DNA of 64,000 nt from Pseudocercospora fijiensis CIRAD86. Lineage: Eukaryota > Ascomycota > Dothideomycetes > Mycosphaerellales > Mycosphaerellaceae. Under the pieces are notes generated by a model, which was not told the origin of the DNA, did not search any database, and saw only the letters and a program-made list of their open reading frames with translations. The DNA lies in assembly GCF_000340215.1 (NCBI RefSeq), contig NW_006921537.1, positions 4,109,646 to 4,173,645 of the forward strand. Direction: 5' to 3'. Position numbers and translations under genes: made by a program. This document shows positions 22,589 through 34,600 of this stretch, one piece after another (position 1 is the stretch's first letter; the number at the start of each line of letters is the position of its first letter).

Positions 22589-25500
22589 TTATATACTAAA
22601 CATTAGCAAGTCTTCTATATCGTTACCTTCCTACTAGCTAGCCTTACGCCTACGCTCTCTCTCTCGAGCCGATAGTATACGGCTACGGCCTAACCGACGG
22701 CTTAATCTACTATTACTATCCCCTACTTAGCTGCCTCCTACTACTTAGCGACGCGCAGTTTCCTCGTAATCTAGATCCTATATGCCTCTAGTGTTCTTTA
22801 CTGCCATCCTCTTACGGGCCTCGATAGTAGAGCGGGCAGAGTTCTATATATTCTTCTGTAGCTGCTTACGGCGCTATTGTTAGTTAGTAGGCCGATTAGC
22901 GACAGGTTAGCTTGTCCGAGTTACGGCGGCAGTAGTAGCAGCAGTAGTAGTAGCAGCTTCTTCGGCCTTCTTCTTCTTCTCGGCATCTCTGTTTCTAACG
23001 AATACATTATGCTTAGCAAATACGCTAAAGATAATGCGATTTAGCTCTAGCAAGAGGTCTTCTTCTAGCTAGATCTCTCGAAGGTTATTAGCCTCCGCTT
23101 AATACTAGGTATAGAACCCTATAGCCCGCTCCTAGATGTCCGCCTCTTTAATTAGGGTATCGTAGTCCTTACTAGATGCATAGGTTCGAAATGCATTCTC
23201 GGTCCGGCCGTACTTAGCACTAAAGACATTACACAGATCCTATAGAATAGGCTCGGGTACTAAGAAGGTCGATAGGATAACCCCGAAGAGGCGATTGTCG
23301 TACTAGTCTAGAAAGATCTGTTCTACGATATTAGATACGAAGCTCTCGAGGAATAGGAGAGTATAGTACTAGGTTAATCTAACATTAGGAGCTGTTAGTA
23401 GCTTTAGAACTACTAGAGTAGTATAGCTCTCCTAGACTAGTCGATCTAGCAGGTCTAGATTATACATACTGCAGCAATCGGCAGTGCCTACTACGACCTT
23501 GTTAATACTATACGTATACTCGTATTCGCTATATATCTCTAAGATTATATTACGAAAGCAGCGGCGATATTCTAGGTTCGGGTAGTAGCGCGTATTCTAT
23601 AACTACAACTAGATATCTAGTGTGTTGTTACGCTAGCCTATCTCTTTAGTAGACTAGGACTTCTTAGTCGCGTTCTCGGCGATTGCTGTTACGACAGCAT
23701 TATAAAAGGGGTAGCTAGTAGTTCGAACAGGACGAGGCGGCATAGACACTGCTAGTAGATTAGTTACAACAGTATCCTCGTCTTCCTCGTCTCTATCCTA
23801 GCTATACGCATCGAAGATAGACTTATCGACGTCGAATTCCTTACTAGGAATAGTAGCATATCGCAGATTAGATAGTCGTACTAGAACATAATCCTATACT
23901 TAGTATAGCCTAGCACTAGCGATACTAGCGACACTAGCGACACTAGCGACACTAGCGACACTAGCGACACTAGCGATACTAGCGCTAGCTGCTATCGGGT
24001 CTCGTAGAACTATCGAGCGGTAGTTAGAACCGTATAGTATACGCTTCTCTATATTATTTAACTAATATAGTGCGAACATAACTGCTAATGCCTCTATACT
24101 AGGAATACGAGCCGCACGACTAAACTTCTATATTAGATCGTCGATATCCTTAGTAATTAGAAGCTTAATCTAGATTACTAAGCCGACATCTAGTACGTTA
24201 ACGCTAGTAGAAGTCGCTAGAGTGCCGAACAGGATACGGATTTAAGACTTAGACTTCTTAAATTCCTTGTACCGCTTGTCCTTATTAATGTCGGCGATAT
24301 ACGTAGTATAGAAAGAGACAACGCTAAGCATATAGATAGTCCTATAGCTACTAGGTACTACCGGCTCTCTATCCTAGGTATACTTCCGAGAATGCTACTT
24401 AGCTAGCGAGTCCTTATTAATGTTACTAGTTAAGAGTACAAGCTACTAGTACATCGTAACGCGAGCCTTATCGATCTGCTTGCGACTATCGATAAAGATA
24501 ATAGTCTTCTAGATATTCTATAGTACCGCTAAGCTATCGGCGTCTACTATATGCTTAAGTACGAAGTATAGGTAATCGAAACCTGTTATCTAGCCCTAAG
24601 GCATCGTTTGCAAGATATACTTAGTATCTAGGCGATCGATAGTACTCTAGACAACCTAGGTCTCGAATGCGCTATCGCCTTGTGTACGGAGGCCGTACTA
24701 AAGCAGATACTTCTTAGTTTCCTTAGTTAATATTACAGAGCATGCGAGAATAGTCGTATCCTATATTATAAGCTAGCGAAGGAGGTAAAGGACTCTATAA
24801 TCTACGCGGAAGTCCTTCTACTTAAGATGTATATACGCTTCATCCTATACCTATAGGCTAAGACGGTCGGCAATAGCACGTAGGACCTCCTAGAACTCGG
24901 TACTTATCGCTTGCTCGGGACTGTAGATAATATACTAGTATCGGCCTTCTTTAATGTTAGTAAACATAGATAGATCCTTCTCCTTTGTTTAGGTAGTAAT
25001 AATATAGACCTTAATTAGATCCTGTTCTTCCTTATCTAACTAGCGGATAGCGGCTACTATATCCTCGCTCTACTTATTAGCGATACGTGTAAGTAGTACG
25101 ATCTGCAATATAATAAAACTAGTAAGCATAGTATAGGCCTAGAAAATGATCGTTTTGCTAGCGCTAGTACGAGCTAAAAGCAACACATCCTGTCTCTCGA
25201 AGATAATAGTATAGACGTAGTCGAGCTGCATCTTAGTCGGTTCTAGTAATAGCTCGCGATAAGGATGCATTAGCTTTAGTATACGCCGCAGACTATACTC
25301 GACAATGCGACGATGGAATAGCATCGCCTATTAATTGCTACTAGTATCCTATACAAGTAGCTATACTTCCTCGAGGCTGTACTCGTCTATATTAATATAG
25401 CGCTCCTCGAAGTAGGCTATCTAGCTAGCCTTATTAGCCTCGTCTAGATTAGTAGGCATCTCTAGCTTACGCTCGACAGTCTATTAAGGCTCTATACGAT

Positions 25501-25645
25501 TAATCGCTAGACGACTAGGCAGGCGGACGAAGTATTAGTCGCCTTCCTTCTTACGCCGATTGCTAGCATCGTCGCTAATATCGAATCTACCCTTCTTCGC
25601 CTTATTGCGATCGCGCTTTAAGAGGTTAAAGAGATCGTTCGGCAT
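22589..25645 (-). pseudogene. Element E RecQ-like helicase
   Basis: Frame of 1019 codons including stop, ATG at 25645 and TAA at 22589, with no frameshift; only RIP-type TAG/TAA interrupt it. SF2 helicase motifs occur in RecQ order: motif 0 region ending FERQDVLLLARTSASKT (Walker A near residue 162, former GAGKT with Gly to Ser changes); a DExH box now reading QDEAY near residue 267 (from WDEAH by TGG to TAG and CAT to TAT); a YSPEQ motif before it; and motif VI QKFSRAAR near residue 507. The C-terminal ~500 residues carry a Val-Ala-Ser repeat (23928-23990), a helical region and a basic, Gln/Arg-rich tail. No RQC or HRDC domain was recognised. It converges with protein 1 across the minisatellite block. 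Fungal RecQ-like genes of this kind are known from telomere-linked repeats. Confidence 0.85.
23928..23992 (-). repeat. 9-bp coding minisatellite in the RecQ-like gene
   Basis: About seven copies of ACTAGCGAC, read on the minus strand as Val-Ala-Ser (or Ile-Ala-Ser) repeats. The 9-bp period keeps the frame. Confidence 0.85.
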
Positions 25646-25659
25646 TGCGGACGCCTATC

Positions 25660-25765
25660 GCTCTATTAGTAGAAGTAGTGTCGCTCTATTAGTAGAAGTA
25701 ATATCGCTCTATTAGTAGAAGTAGTATCGCTCTATTAGTAGAAGTAGTGTCGCTCTATTAGTAGA
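25660..25765. repeat. 23-bp minisatellite upstream of the RecQ-like gene
   Basis: About five copies of GCTCTATTAGTAGAAGTAGTGTC, immediately upstream of the helicase start. Its placement mirrors the array ahead of protein 1 at the other end of the element. Confidence 0.85.
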
Positions 25766-26483
25766 TAGTCGGAACCTAGCAAATAGTAGCGTACGCGACT
25801 GCACGAAGCGGCAACAATCGCGGAGCCGTAGAATAGTAGGTCTCGGGCTCGAGTCTCGCTATCGCTATCGCTACGTAAAGCACTAGATACGACTCGGAGA
25901 CACCCAATACTAGAATACTATAATAATAAGTAGCGCTTAAGGCCAAATAGGATCGCTAGTGTATTTAGAAGGTGTCTAACAAGTTTTAGTATACTAGGTA
26001 TACGTATAGGTGTTAAGGTATAGACGATTTAGCGATTTAGGCTATTTTAGGAGTAGGCACCGATAGGCGGCGAGAACAAGTAAATAGTAGCAGATACCGG
26101 ACAAGGCGACACTTAAAGGTGTTAGGGGAGTGCTTTCTAAGGCTCCTCGTATAGGCAGTGTGTTCTAGAAGGGGTTTGTTGTCTATCGCGATATAGGTGT
26201 TTGTAGAACAAACGCGAAGCCGAGAATGTCCGTATAGTTAGAATAGACTATAGCCTTTATTTTTACAGTACTGAAATTTTGAAGTAGGCCAAATTCTACG
26301 TATGTCTATAATACAGAACCCCCTCTATACAAGTCTAGCGGTAGCTGCGATAGTTGTTAAGTTGTAAGCCTATCTAATATCTCTAAGGAGGTATTATAAG
26401 CAAGGAATCGCCTAATTAGTGCAGTTTGTCTTTAGGCGCTTTACTAAGGCTCGCTCTTCCTTCTATACTATACTATATTAAGA
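25766..26483. other. Right flank of element E
   Basis: About 720 bp without a recognised gene. CpA and TpG are still present to about 26430, which contrasts with the retroelement sequence resuming at 26484. It probably contains the promoter of the minus-strand helicase gene and the right terminus of the element. Confidence 0.5.
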
Positions 26484-29400
26484 AGACCCGAGATCCGGTA
26501 TACGTAGAACATAAAGGAAGTTACGAGTACAAAGCGAAAATAGCCTAAGATAGAGGCAGTCCGAATCGATAGACCTACGGTTACTAGCAGTTTTTCAAAG
26601 CGACGCTATAGGCTAGCTTTAGTTAATTCCGCCTCTAGCTAAAGACTCCGCAAATCGCGATTAGGCTAGAGTAGGCTTATAATTCCGGCGGATCCGTAAA
26701 TCTTAACCTACTATTTACGGACTTAGCGAAAACGACGAGATAGACTTAATAGACCTAGACTACCCTTCCGATACTACGAAGATCTTAGTAGATACGGGGA
26801 TAGCTACCGTTATAACCTCGGCTAGAGTAACGATCTATATAGCGAATCTAGATGCCGCGGCAGCCTTAGACATTAGGTCTATCGTAGAGAAATACCCCTA
26901 ACTATAGATAGATCGGGGTACGACGATCGATCTTCCTAAAAATAGATAGCTAGAGCTCCTACTTAAATCGGGCTAGGAAAACGAGAAGTTTAGTAGCAAG
27001 GTCTACCGTATATCCGATAAGGACAATATAGAGGTAAATAAGTAGTTTAATAAGCTTTATACTTAAGGCAAAATAGCCTATAGTAAAAAGCTATCGCCGC
27101 TAGTATAGCTAGTCTTTATAGTCTAGAGAACTCTTTTCCGCGACGATAGTACTACGTATAGGAAGCCGCGCGTAGTAATCGATATCCGAGGCCTTAATAG
27201 TATATTATAGAAGGACACCTACCCGCTACTACTCTAGGACGACATTATCGCGAAATTACGCGGCTATAAGTATATTTCTATTATAGATATAAGATCTATA
27301 TTCTACTAGTTCGTAGTCGCGGAAAAGGATCGCTAGAAATTCACCGTTAATACTACGCGGGGATAGGAATATCTAAAAGTCGCTACTATAGGTTACTATA
27401 ATAGCGTATAGTACGTATAAAGACTGCTCGACCGTACCCTATAGGAATTCGGCGACGTAGCGAATAGATACATTAACGATATAGTTCTCGGCTCGGTAGA
27501 CCTAGAGTCCTACCGAGATTTGCTTAATCGCGTATTTAAAAAAAATAGATAAGATACGGTTTAGTTTAGAGCTAGGAAAGGCGTTCTTAGGTTTCCCCTC
27601 TATAAAAATCCTAAGTAGAGAAGTAGACGGAAAAGGCTTCGTAACGTAGGCGGATCGACTCGTAGTACTATAAGAATTAGAAAAACCTACTAACGCTAAA
27701 CAACTTAAGTAATATCTCGGACTAGTAGGCTACCTTAGGTCTATAGTGCTATACTACGGAAGAATTACCCTACCGCTATAATAGGCGAAAGTCGCGGCTA
27801 TAAAGGATTATTAGGCTACCTAAACGAAAGGAGGCAAGCGACGCGCTTAAATACGGGGCGCGCGCCTCTAATAGACTAACGAAATAAATACCGCTTAGGA
27901 AATTATATAGTCGATATAGTCGGAAGAGTACCGAGGGTTTCTTTAGCATTTTAACCCTAAGTCTACCCTCTATATCGACGTTAATATATCTAAGGAATTC
28001 GGAATCGGGATAATATACTACTAAGTTTACGGAGACTTAAATATAGAATACGAGGAGCCCGAACTAGTAACTCGTAGAGACGATATAGTTTCGGATTTCG
28101 TTAATAGTACTACCTAGTTGCGGAGATCTAAGCAATTCCCGCGTAATAGACTTAAGGTCTTAGGATTTGCTAGCTATATACTTACCGGGGCCGAAGCCCG
28201 CTACTAGCCTATAGAACTCGAATTGTTCGGGATAGTATAAGCAATTAAGAGGGCCTCTTATATAGTAGATTCCGCGCTAAAGACTATCGTAGTTACCGAC
28301 TATAGTATAGTTACTATAATAGCGAAAAAGATATAGATCGCAACGACGGTGTCTACGGCTAGCCTTAACCGCCGAATTATCTAAGCCGCGGTATACATTT
28401 CCTAGTTTATAAACCTCGATATTATTTATAGGCTAGGTAGGAATTATATCGCTCCCGATATACTCTCCCGATTATAAGGTACGAGCTCTCCTAATCGATA
28501 TAACCTTAATATAAGCGGCCTTAACGAGATTCCTACGATATTAGTAAGGGCGCCGATATTAGAAATACTACGAAACCCTACGTCTATCGAAGATATCGGG
28601 AGTAGCGTAGAAAAGGTATATATTATAGAAAGATCTAGACGATATACGAACGATACCTAGAATCGGCCTACGCTAAAGACCGGTACTATACCCCCTCGCC
28701 TAGATCCTAGGCCGCGATCCTTAGCCCTTCCGAACTTCTATCTAAGCGTTCCTATTCTTCCTACTATAGCGTTAGTTAATATAGCATCCCTATCCGGGAT
28801 CGACTATACTAAGTATTTTCTTTCGCGACTCGATAGATATAAATACTAGGCCTACGATAAGATCCCTATATTTTTCTTTAGTCTCCGAGGGGAACCTAGC
28901 TATTATATTAAAACGGTTATATCGCTATCCGATAACTTTAAGACCTAGCTAAGATAGGCTTATTAGGAAGACCGTCCGTAGAGACGTTTGCTCTCCGTCC
29001 TTTAGTCTATCGAGATAGCGTATATATAGGAATAGTAGCCTTAGCCGGATCGAATATTAAACCGCTAGGCGAGGAGGAAGCAAAAGCGCGAGCGAGATAG
29101 AGAGCTTAAGCGAAGGTCCGCGTACCTCGAAGCCGCCTAGCGGAAAGATAATAGCTAAACACTATAGGTCTATCTAGAGGCAACGCCTAGCTACCTCCTA
29201 AAACCGCCTTCTCTCCGCTCTTCGAAGGATACGGCCGCTTATAGTATATAGAACGCGCTTAAAAAACTAGACGACGTTCCTATAGACTTAAAGTCCTTAT
29301 ATAGAATTAGATTCTTTCGGGAAGACGGCCTTATCTACTACGTCGACCTAATTTTATATTACTCTTAATTATATATTCCTTTCGCCCTTACTTACGAGAT

Positions 29401-31690
29401 CTTTAAGATAGTATGTAACTTAAGGCACTACGCGGGGTTCTAGCGTACGCTCGATCGAGTTAACGCTAGTTTCTATATTAGGAACTGCCGTCGACATTTA
29501 GAACGATATATCGATTAGTGTAATATATATAAGGCGAACTAATCGACTCGGTATAAGCCCTACGGCTAGCTTAACCTAATAGACTCGAAGTATCGACTTC
29601 CTATAGACGTTTAAATAGCGGATTAGATTGTAGGGCTCCTACCTACTAACGAAGGTTTTAATACGCTTCTTATAGTAACCTATAAGAAGTCTAAACGGGT
29701 TTTACTCCTCTCGGGCAAATGCTAGTAGACTATAGAAACGTAGGCAGCCTAATACCTTACGTCTATCTAAGAACGATCTTAGCGGGTTGCTAAGGTATTT
29801 ATTTGCGACCGGGACCCTAAATAGCTATCTAAATTTTTTACTACGATAATAAAGCTACTAGGTATATCGATCCTCGCCTCTATAGCGTACTACCTATAGA
29901 CCGACGGCTAGTCTAAACGTACAAATTAGACCGTAGAAATCGCTATACGGTATTTCGTTATAGCTAATCCGGACGCGTAGTAGATAGACGTCCTACCCTC
30001 CCTTATATTCTACCTTAGGAGCGTTAAAAACGCGAGCACCGGCATCTCGCCCGACGAGATGCTTTTCGGATTCGATTTAAATATAGACGCTTTTATCGGG
30101 CTTCGAGAATTGTAGCTAAAGGACTACGTAACGCTACGATAGCAATTTCGTAACGTAGCTAAAGAATCGATAGCCTTCGTAGCGGTAGATATAAAACACT
30201 GCTACGACGCTAAGCATTAGTATATATTCTTCGAGCTAGGAGACTACGCTATACTTAGGCTATATTACGGATATCGCGTATACGGTTAGGCTTATCGTAA
30301 GTATAGTAACTAAGCTATAGGTCCCTTTAAGATTAAGAGGAGAATAGGTAAATTAGCCTACGAGCTTAAGCTACCGCAATTAGTTAAGTTCTATCTAATC
30401 GTGTCTATAGCGTAGTTAGAGCTAGCCCCGAACCTAGTAAAGGACCCGTTCGTAAGGCTATACGACCGCATTCCCGTACCGATAGACCTATAGTCTAAGC
30501 AACCGGTAATAACTCTAGAACGTATTTTAGGGAAGCGTAGTTCTAGAGGAAGAACGGAATATCTAGTTAAGTAGAAGGACGAGTAGCCGATAATAAATAA
30601 ATAGATCCGGGTAGACGACCTTCTAGAGAGCAACGCTTACCTAATCGACTAGTTCGAGGACTCCTAATTTACGGATAGACAGATTAACTAGATAAAACTA
30701 TCCCTAATATTGCGAAAGCCTACGTAAGTCGCGCCGATAGTAAAGCGACTCTAGTCTAACGGTACTAAAGGGGATTAACTACGACGAGATACGTAGCCTA
30801 TAAGACGCTAGCCGCTAAGAGGAGGTAGAAGGCCGAACTACGCGGAAGATAGCGACCCTAAGTCTATTAAGGCGGTTATCTAACCCGCCGCCGGGGAAGC
30901 GTAGATAGGTTAGTCGGCTACCGATATAGATCCGAACCGGCTAACTTCGCTAGTAAGCAAAAATACTACGTTAAGCGAATCGATTAGCTCCGACGTATAT
31001 CGCTCCCACGACGACGAGAACGGCGACGCCCGGAAACAGGCTAAGACCTTAGGTCTACTAGCCGTATCTAACGCTAGATCGCGTAAACTAAAGGCTAGGG
31101 CGCTTATCCTAACGGTAAGGCGCCTTACTAAGGAGGAAATCTAGCGATAGGGGGATACTCCTACCCTACTAAATATATAAGTAGAGGCGTATCGTAGAAT
31201 CCTCCGTAACGATACCTTACCGTCCTTTTTTACTATACTACGTTTCCCTCTAATTACTACGAATCGGTACCTCGACTTATAGCTATAGGTTTTTCCCCCG
31301 TTAGGAGAAATCTAAGAAGTTTCTAAGAGAATTGCTTAAACAGATCTTATACGTATTATAGACCTAGATATCGGGCCTAAGACGCTACTCTATCCTTCTT
31401 CCGTGCCCTTACTTTCTAGCTTTTCTAGCGCCTTCTATCTATTAGATATACGCAGCTAGAATAAGGTTTGCGTACCCGCGCGACTATTATTAAACGCGGT
31501 ATATAGAAGCTCGGACTATATCGCCGAAGTAATATTTCAACTATCGCTCGAATTAATAATAGCAATAATATATATAGCTACGAGGCGTAATAAGTATACG
31601 AGGCGTATAACTATAGCTATCCGTATTATAGCAACATTAAACAAGCATTATAAAGAAGTATTACTACCGATATAGCCGGAGGGTCGAAGC
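26484..31690 (+). pseudogene. Element A pol, continued: RT, RNase H, integrase, chromodomain
   Basis: Resumes pol in frame at AGACCC. RT: VVIDIRGLN (about 27172), ISIIDIRSIFYQF (about 27276) and YINDIVLG (27469-27492), where the YxDD catalytic box has Asp to Asn. An A8 run at 27538-27545 shifts the frame by one; downstream is readable in the next frame. RNase H: YIDVNISKEFGIG (about 27970). Integrase: HHCC finger starting LRHYAGF (29420) with CNIYK replacing CNICK, then the catalytic motifs, the last with Glu to Lys (GQSKRTNQT). A chromodomain-like segment lies at about 30510-30664 (ERILGKRSSRGRTEYLVK). The frame continues another ~1 kb to about 31690 with no recognised domain. Confidence 0.85.
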
Positions 31691-31699
31691 TTTAGTAGA

Positions 31700-34600
31700 A
31701 GCGCGGCGCAATAATATTCGGTTAGGAGGATACGCCTCTACTAGAGTATACGCCTCCGCTAGGCGGCATCCCCGAAACGCCTCCGTCCGGCTAGATAACG
31801 ATATCGCTATAGGGCGGCGAAGACTCTAAGGGAATAGAATAAGGCAACGAAGTAGAGAATAGAAAGAATTCTAAGGCAATAGAAATAGATAGAGAAGATA
31901 AGGGAAATAGAGAACGGGAGCCTATTCCCGAGAATAAAGAGAATAAGAATAAAGAGAATAAAAACGAAGAGAATAAAAATAAAAAAACTAATAATAAGGA
32001 AGGGGAGCCTATTCCTAGAACTAAGAATAAGAATACTACTAGAAATAGGGGAAATCCTAAGGATAGTTAATCTACTACTCCGAATAATAGGGGAGCAGTA
32101 GTAAGGCAGGCTATACCTACTAATAGGGAAGAGTAAGGATAGGATAACGACGAGGCTAAGAAAGAGGTTTCCGATAACGGCGGAGAAGAAGAGTAGGGTT
32201 AGTAGGCTACTAAGAGATAGGCGCCTAAGACGAAGCGTCTTATTATCGCGCTACCTAAGCCGGGCGAAATCCTACGTATACCGTACCTAGACAAGGTGCC
32301 GAGGTTTTCTAATATACTCTCGTATATCGATAGGGCTAGGTATAAGGCTAACGCCGTCTCGGACGTACTAGGCATACTAGTACGTTCTATTAACGGTATA
32401 ATACGGCGCGAATACAAACTCCTATACAAAATTGTAACGAATAGTAGGCCGGAGAAGGCTTTAGTACTATAGTTACCTGCAGCTCCTATCTACGCCGAGC
32501 GGTATACGGCTTTCGGCACTCCTCGAATCGAGTATACGCTTATACCTTAGGTCTATAAGACGATTAGCGCCTTAGGCAATCGCCTATATTATACCTTAGA
32601 GACTAGCTATAACGCCGACGCGCCGCACTATTACGATACCTACGATTAGTAGAGTCGCGAACGCCTTAACCTCTACGAATAGAAGCTTCGCGACGGTATA
32701 GAGACTAAGGCTAGACGCTAGGTCTATCGTAAGGAATCGAAGGAAGAGGGCCTTAGGGACGATAACTATAAGGCCCTATAGATCGAATTAAAGATAGAGG
32801 GCGAGCGCGCTACGCGTCTCGCCGATATTAAGAAGGCCTTAAAGGCTAAGGCCGACTAGTATAAGAGGAAGTTTAGGAAAAAGGATAATAAGGGCCGCGA
32901 CGTATATAGTAACTACCTCTAGCCGGACCTTGCCTCTTTTAAGGACGAGTACGATTTCGACGCCGACGACGAGAAGCCTACCTAGGCTAGAAAGAAGGCT
33001 ATCCTCGGCGCGCGCGCGGCACTACGGGCGGATTAGCTTATCGGTATTTTGCCTAATAGACTAGCGGCATACCTCGTATCGGTCTAGCTATTATATTTTA
33101 GCCTTAACGAATACAAGACGGCGCTTATTAACCCGGATTCTATATACGGTTTTAAAAAGTACGTAAATTAGTAATACGCCCCCTTTAGCGAATAGCCTAA
33201 GGCGATTTAGAAGAGTACCGGCGAGATCTACCCTCCTAGATAGATAAGGAAAGGCTAAAGCGGACCGAGAAACCCTCGCTACGGTGCTAACGTACGCTTA
33301 CTCGAGTAGGCGATAGCTAGTAATAAGCTTCTATACGATATTAACGAAAACGGCTTCTCTACGGATAACTCAATTATATACGCCTCTAAGGTTCTAGAGG
33401 ACTTTACTATACCGGACTTCGCTATTCCGAGATATAAGCGCGATAGTTTTACTTACATAACGACTTTCTAGAAAACTTACTAAGGCGAGATAACGACTAT
33501 TGCCGTCGCCTACTACGCGTTAGTATACTAGGTTATAGAGGGAGCGTATTGCCTCGTAAGTTGCCTAGAGGTAGCGAGTTACTTCGCCGGACTAATCGCC
33601 GACGTAGTCGAGCGCTATAAAACAGATCTAAGATAGAAAATAGCCGCCGACCTTAAGTCTATCTTCGATATCTTCCCCGAACCCTTCCTAGCGCCGGTAC
33701 TTTAAGGCGAGTAGCTAAAAATATAGCGCTCGATATATATATAGCTAATCGTAGCACTTATAGACGACGAGAAGTAGCAATTAGAATACGGCGATATTAC
33801 TAAGGACTTCGAGCGCGTAGTCCGCAACTTTTAGATATAATTAGGCCGTTTCCCGCTAGGCCTACGCGTCCTACTAATAGACCTAATATTAAGTCTTACA
33901 CCGGCTACCTAAGGCATAGTCTTTTAGGATATTCCTTTAGCCTACTACGAAGAGAAGGCTAAGGCAATAACGAAAGACGGATACTAACGCCCGGCGATAC
34001 TACTATATCCCGACTATATAAAGTAGAAGAAAGCAATCGACTAGAGGATATCTATATAGACTAAGAAATTTAAGGCTAAACTCTAAGAATAGAAGGCCTA
34101 GGAGTAGGCCGACGTAAAGGCTTAGAAAGTAGCCTAGAAAGCCGCGAAAGTATAGAAGGCCGCCTCTACCTCGATAGCTAGAAAGCGTAAGGATACGCCT
34201 ACGTCGGCCCTAACCGCTACTAAAAAGGCTAAGTCTACTAAAGCCGATAATAGTAGAGCCGACCCGCTAACTACTACTAAAAAGACTAAGTCGACTAAAG
34301 CCGACCCGCTAACCGCTACTAAAAAGGCTAAGTCTACTAAAGCCGACGATAGCAAAGCCGACCTAGGTACCGGGAAAGGCAAATCTATAAAGGCGCCCGC
34401 CGGGAAGGCCGCAATAGTAGGAAAGGCTAAGTCTACTAAAGCGTAAACCGCGGCGCCGGAGAAAGTAACCGATAAGGGTAATTTAGACTTAAGTAAACCT
34501 ACAACTCGCGTAGATAAGGAGATCGTAGACGCCGCTATCTACGTAGAACTAGCTCCCTAAGGACTCCTTACGGATTCGACGATCCGCCTCCTTATAAGCC

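Larger units (their letters stand above)
15258..26483. mobile_element. Element E: 11.2-kb DNA element with DUF6589-like and RecQ-like genes
   Basis: Inserted in the pol gene of element A. AGACCC occurs at both edges (15258-15263 and 26484-26489), and removing 11,226 bp restores the pol frame exactly. Contents: a terminal hairpin (15258-15321), a 1065-codon plus-strand frame (15946-19140), a minisatellite-rich middle (19380-22570), a 1019-codon minus-strand RecQ-like frame (22589-25645) and a right flank of about 840 bp. No LTRs, and no terminal inverted repeats shared by the two ends, were found. It keeps more CpA/TpG than the surrounding retroelement, which suggests a later arrival or weaker RIP. 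The class is unassigned. Confidence 0.85.

Noticed and set aside
15258..26483. Element E as a Starship or Crypton
   Set aside because: No tyrosine recombinase or DUF3435 captain recognised; the AGACCC flank repeat alone is not enough.
15258..26483. Element E as a Helitron
   Set aside because: The helicase has RecQ-type motifs, not Pif1; no Rep domain was seen and the flanks duplicate a 6-mer.
34134..34382. Leu/Val/Ala-rich minus-strand frame
   Set aside because: Mirror of the Lys-rich coding repeat in ORF3 on the plus strand.
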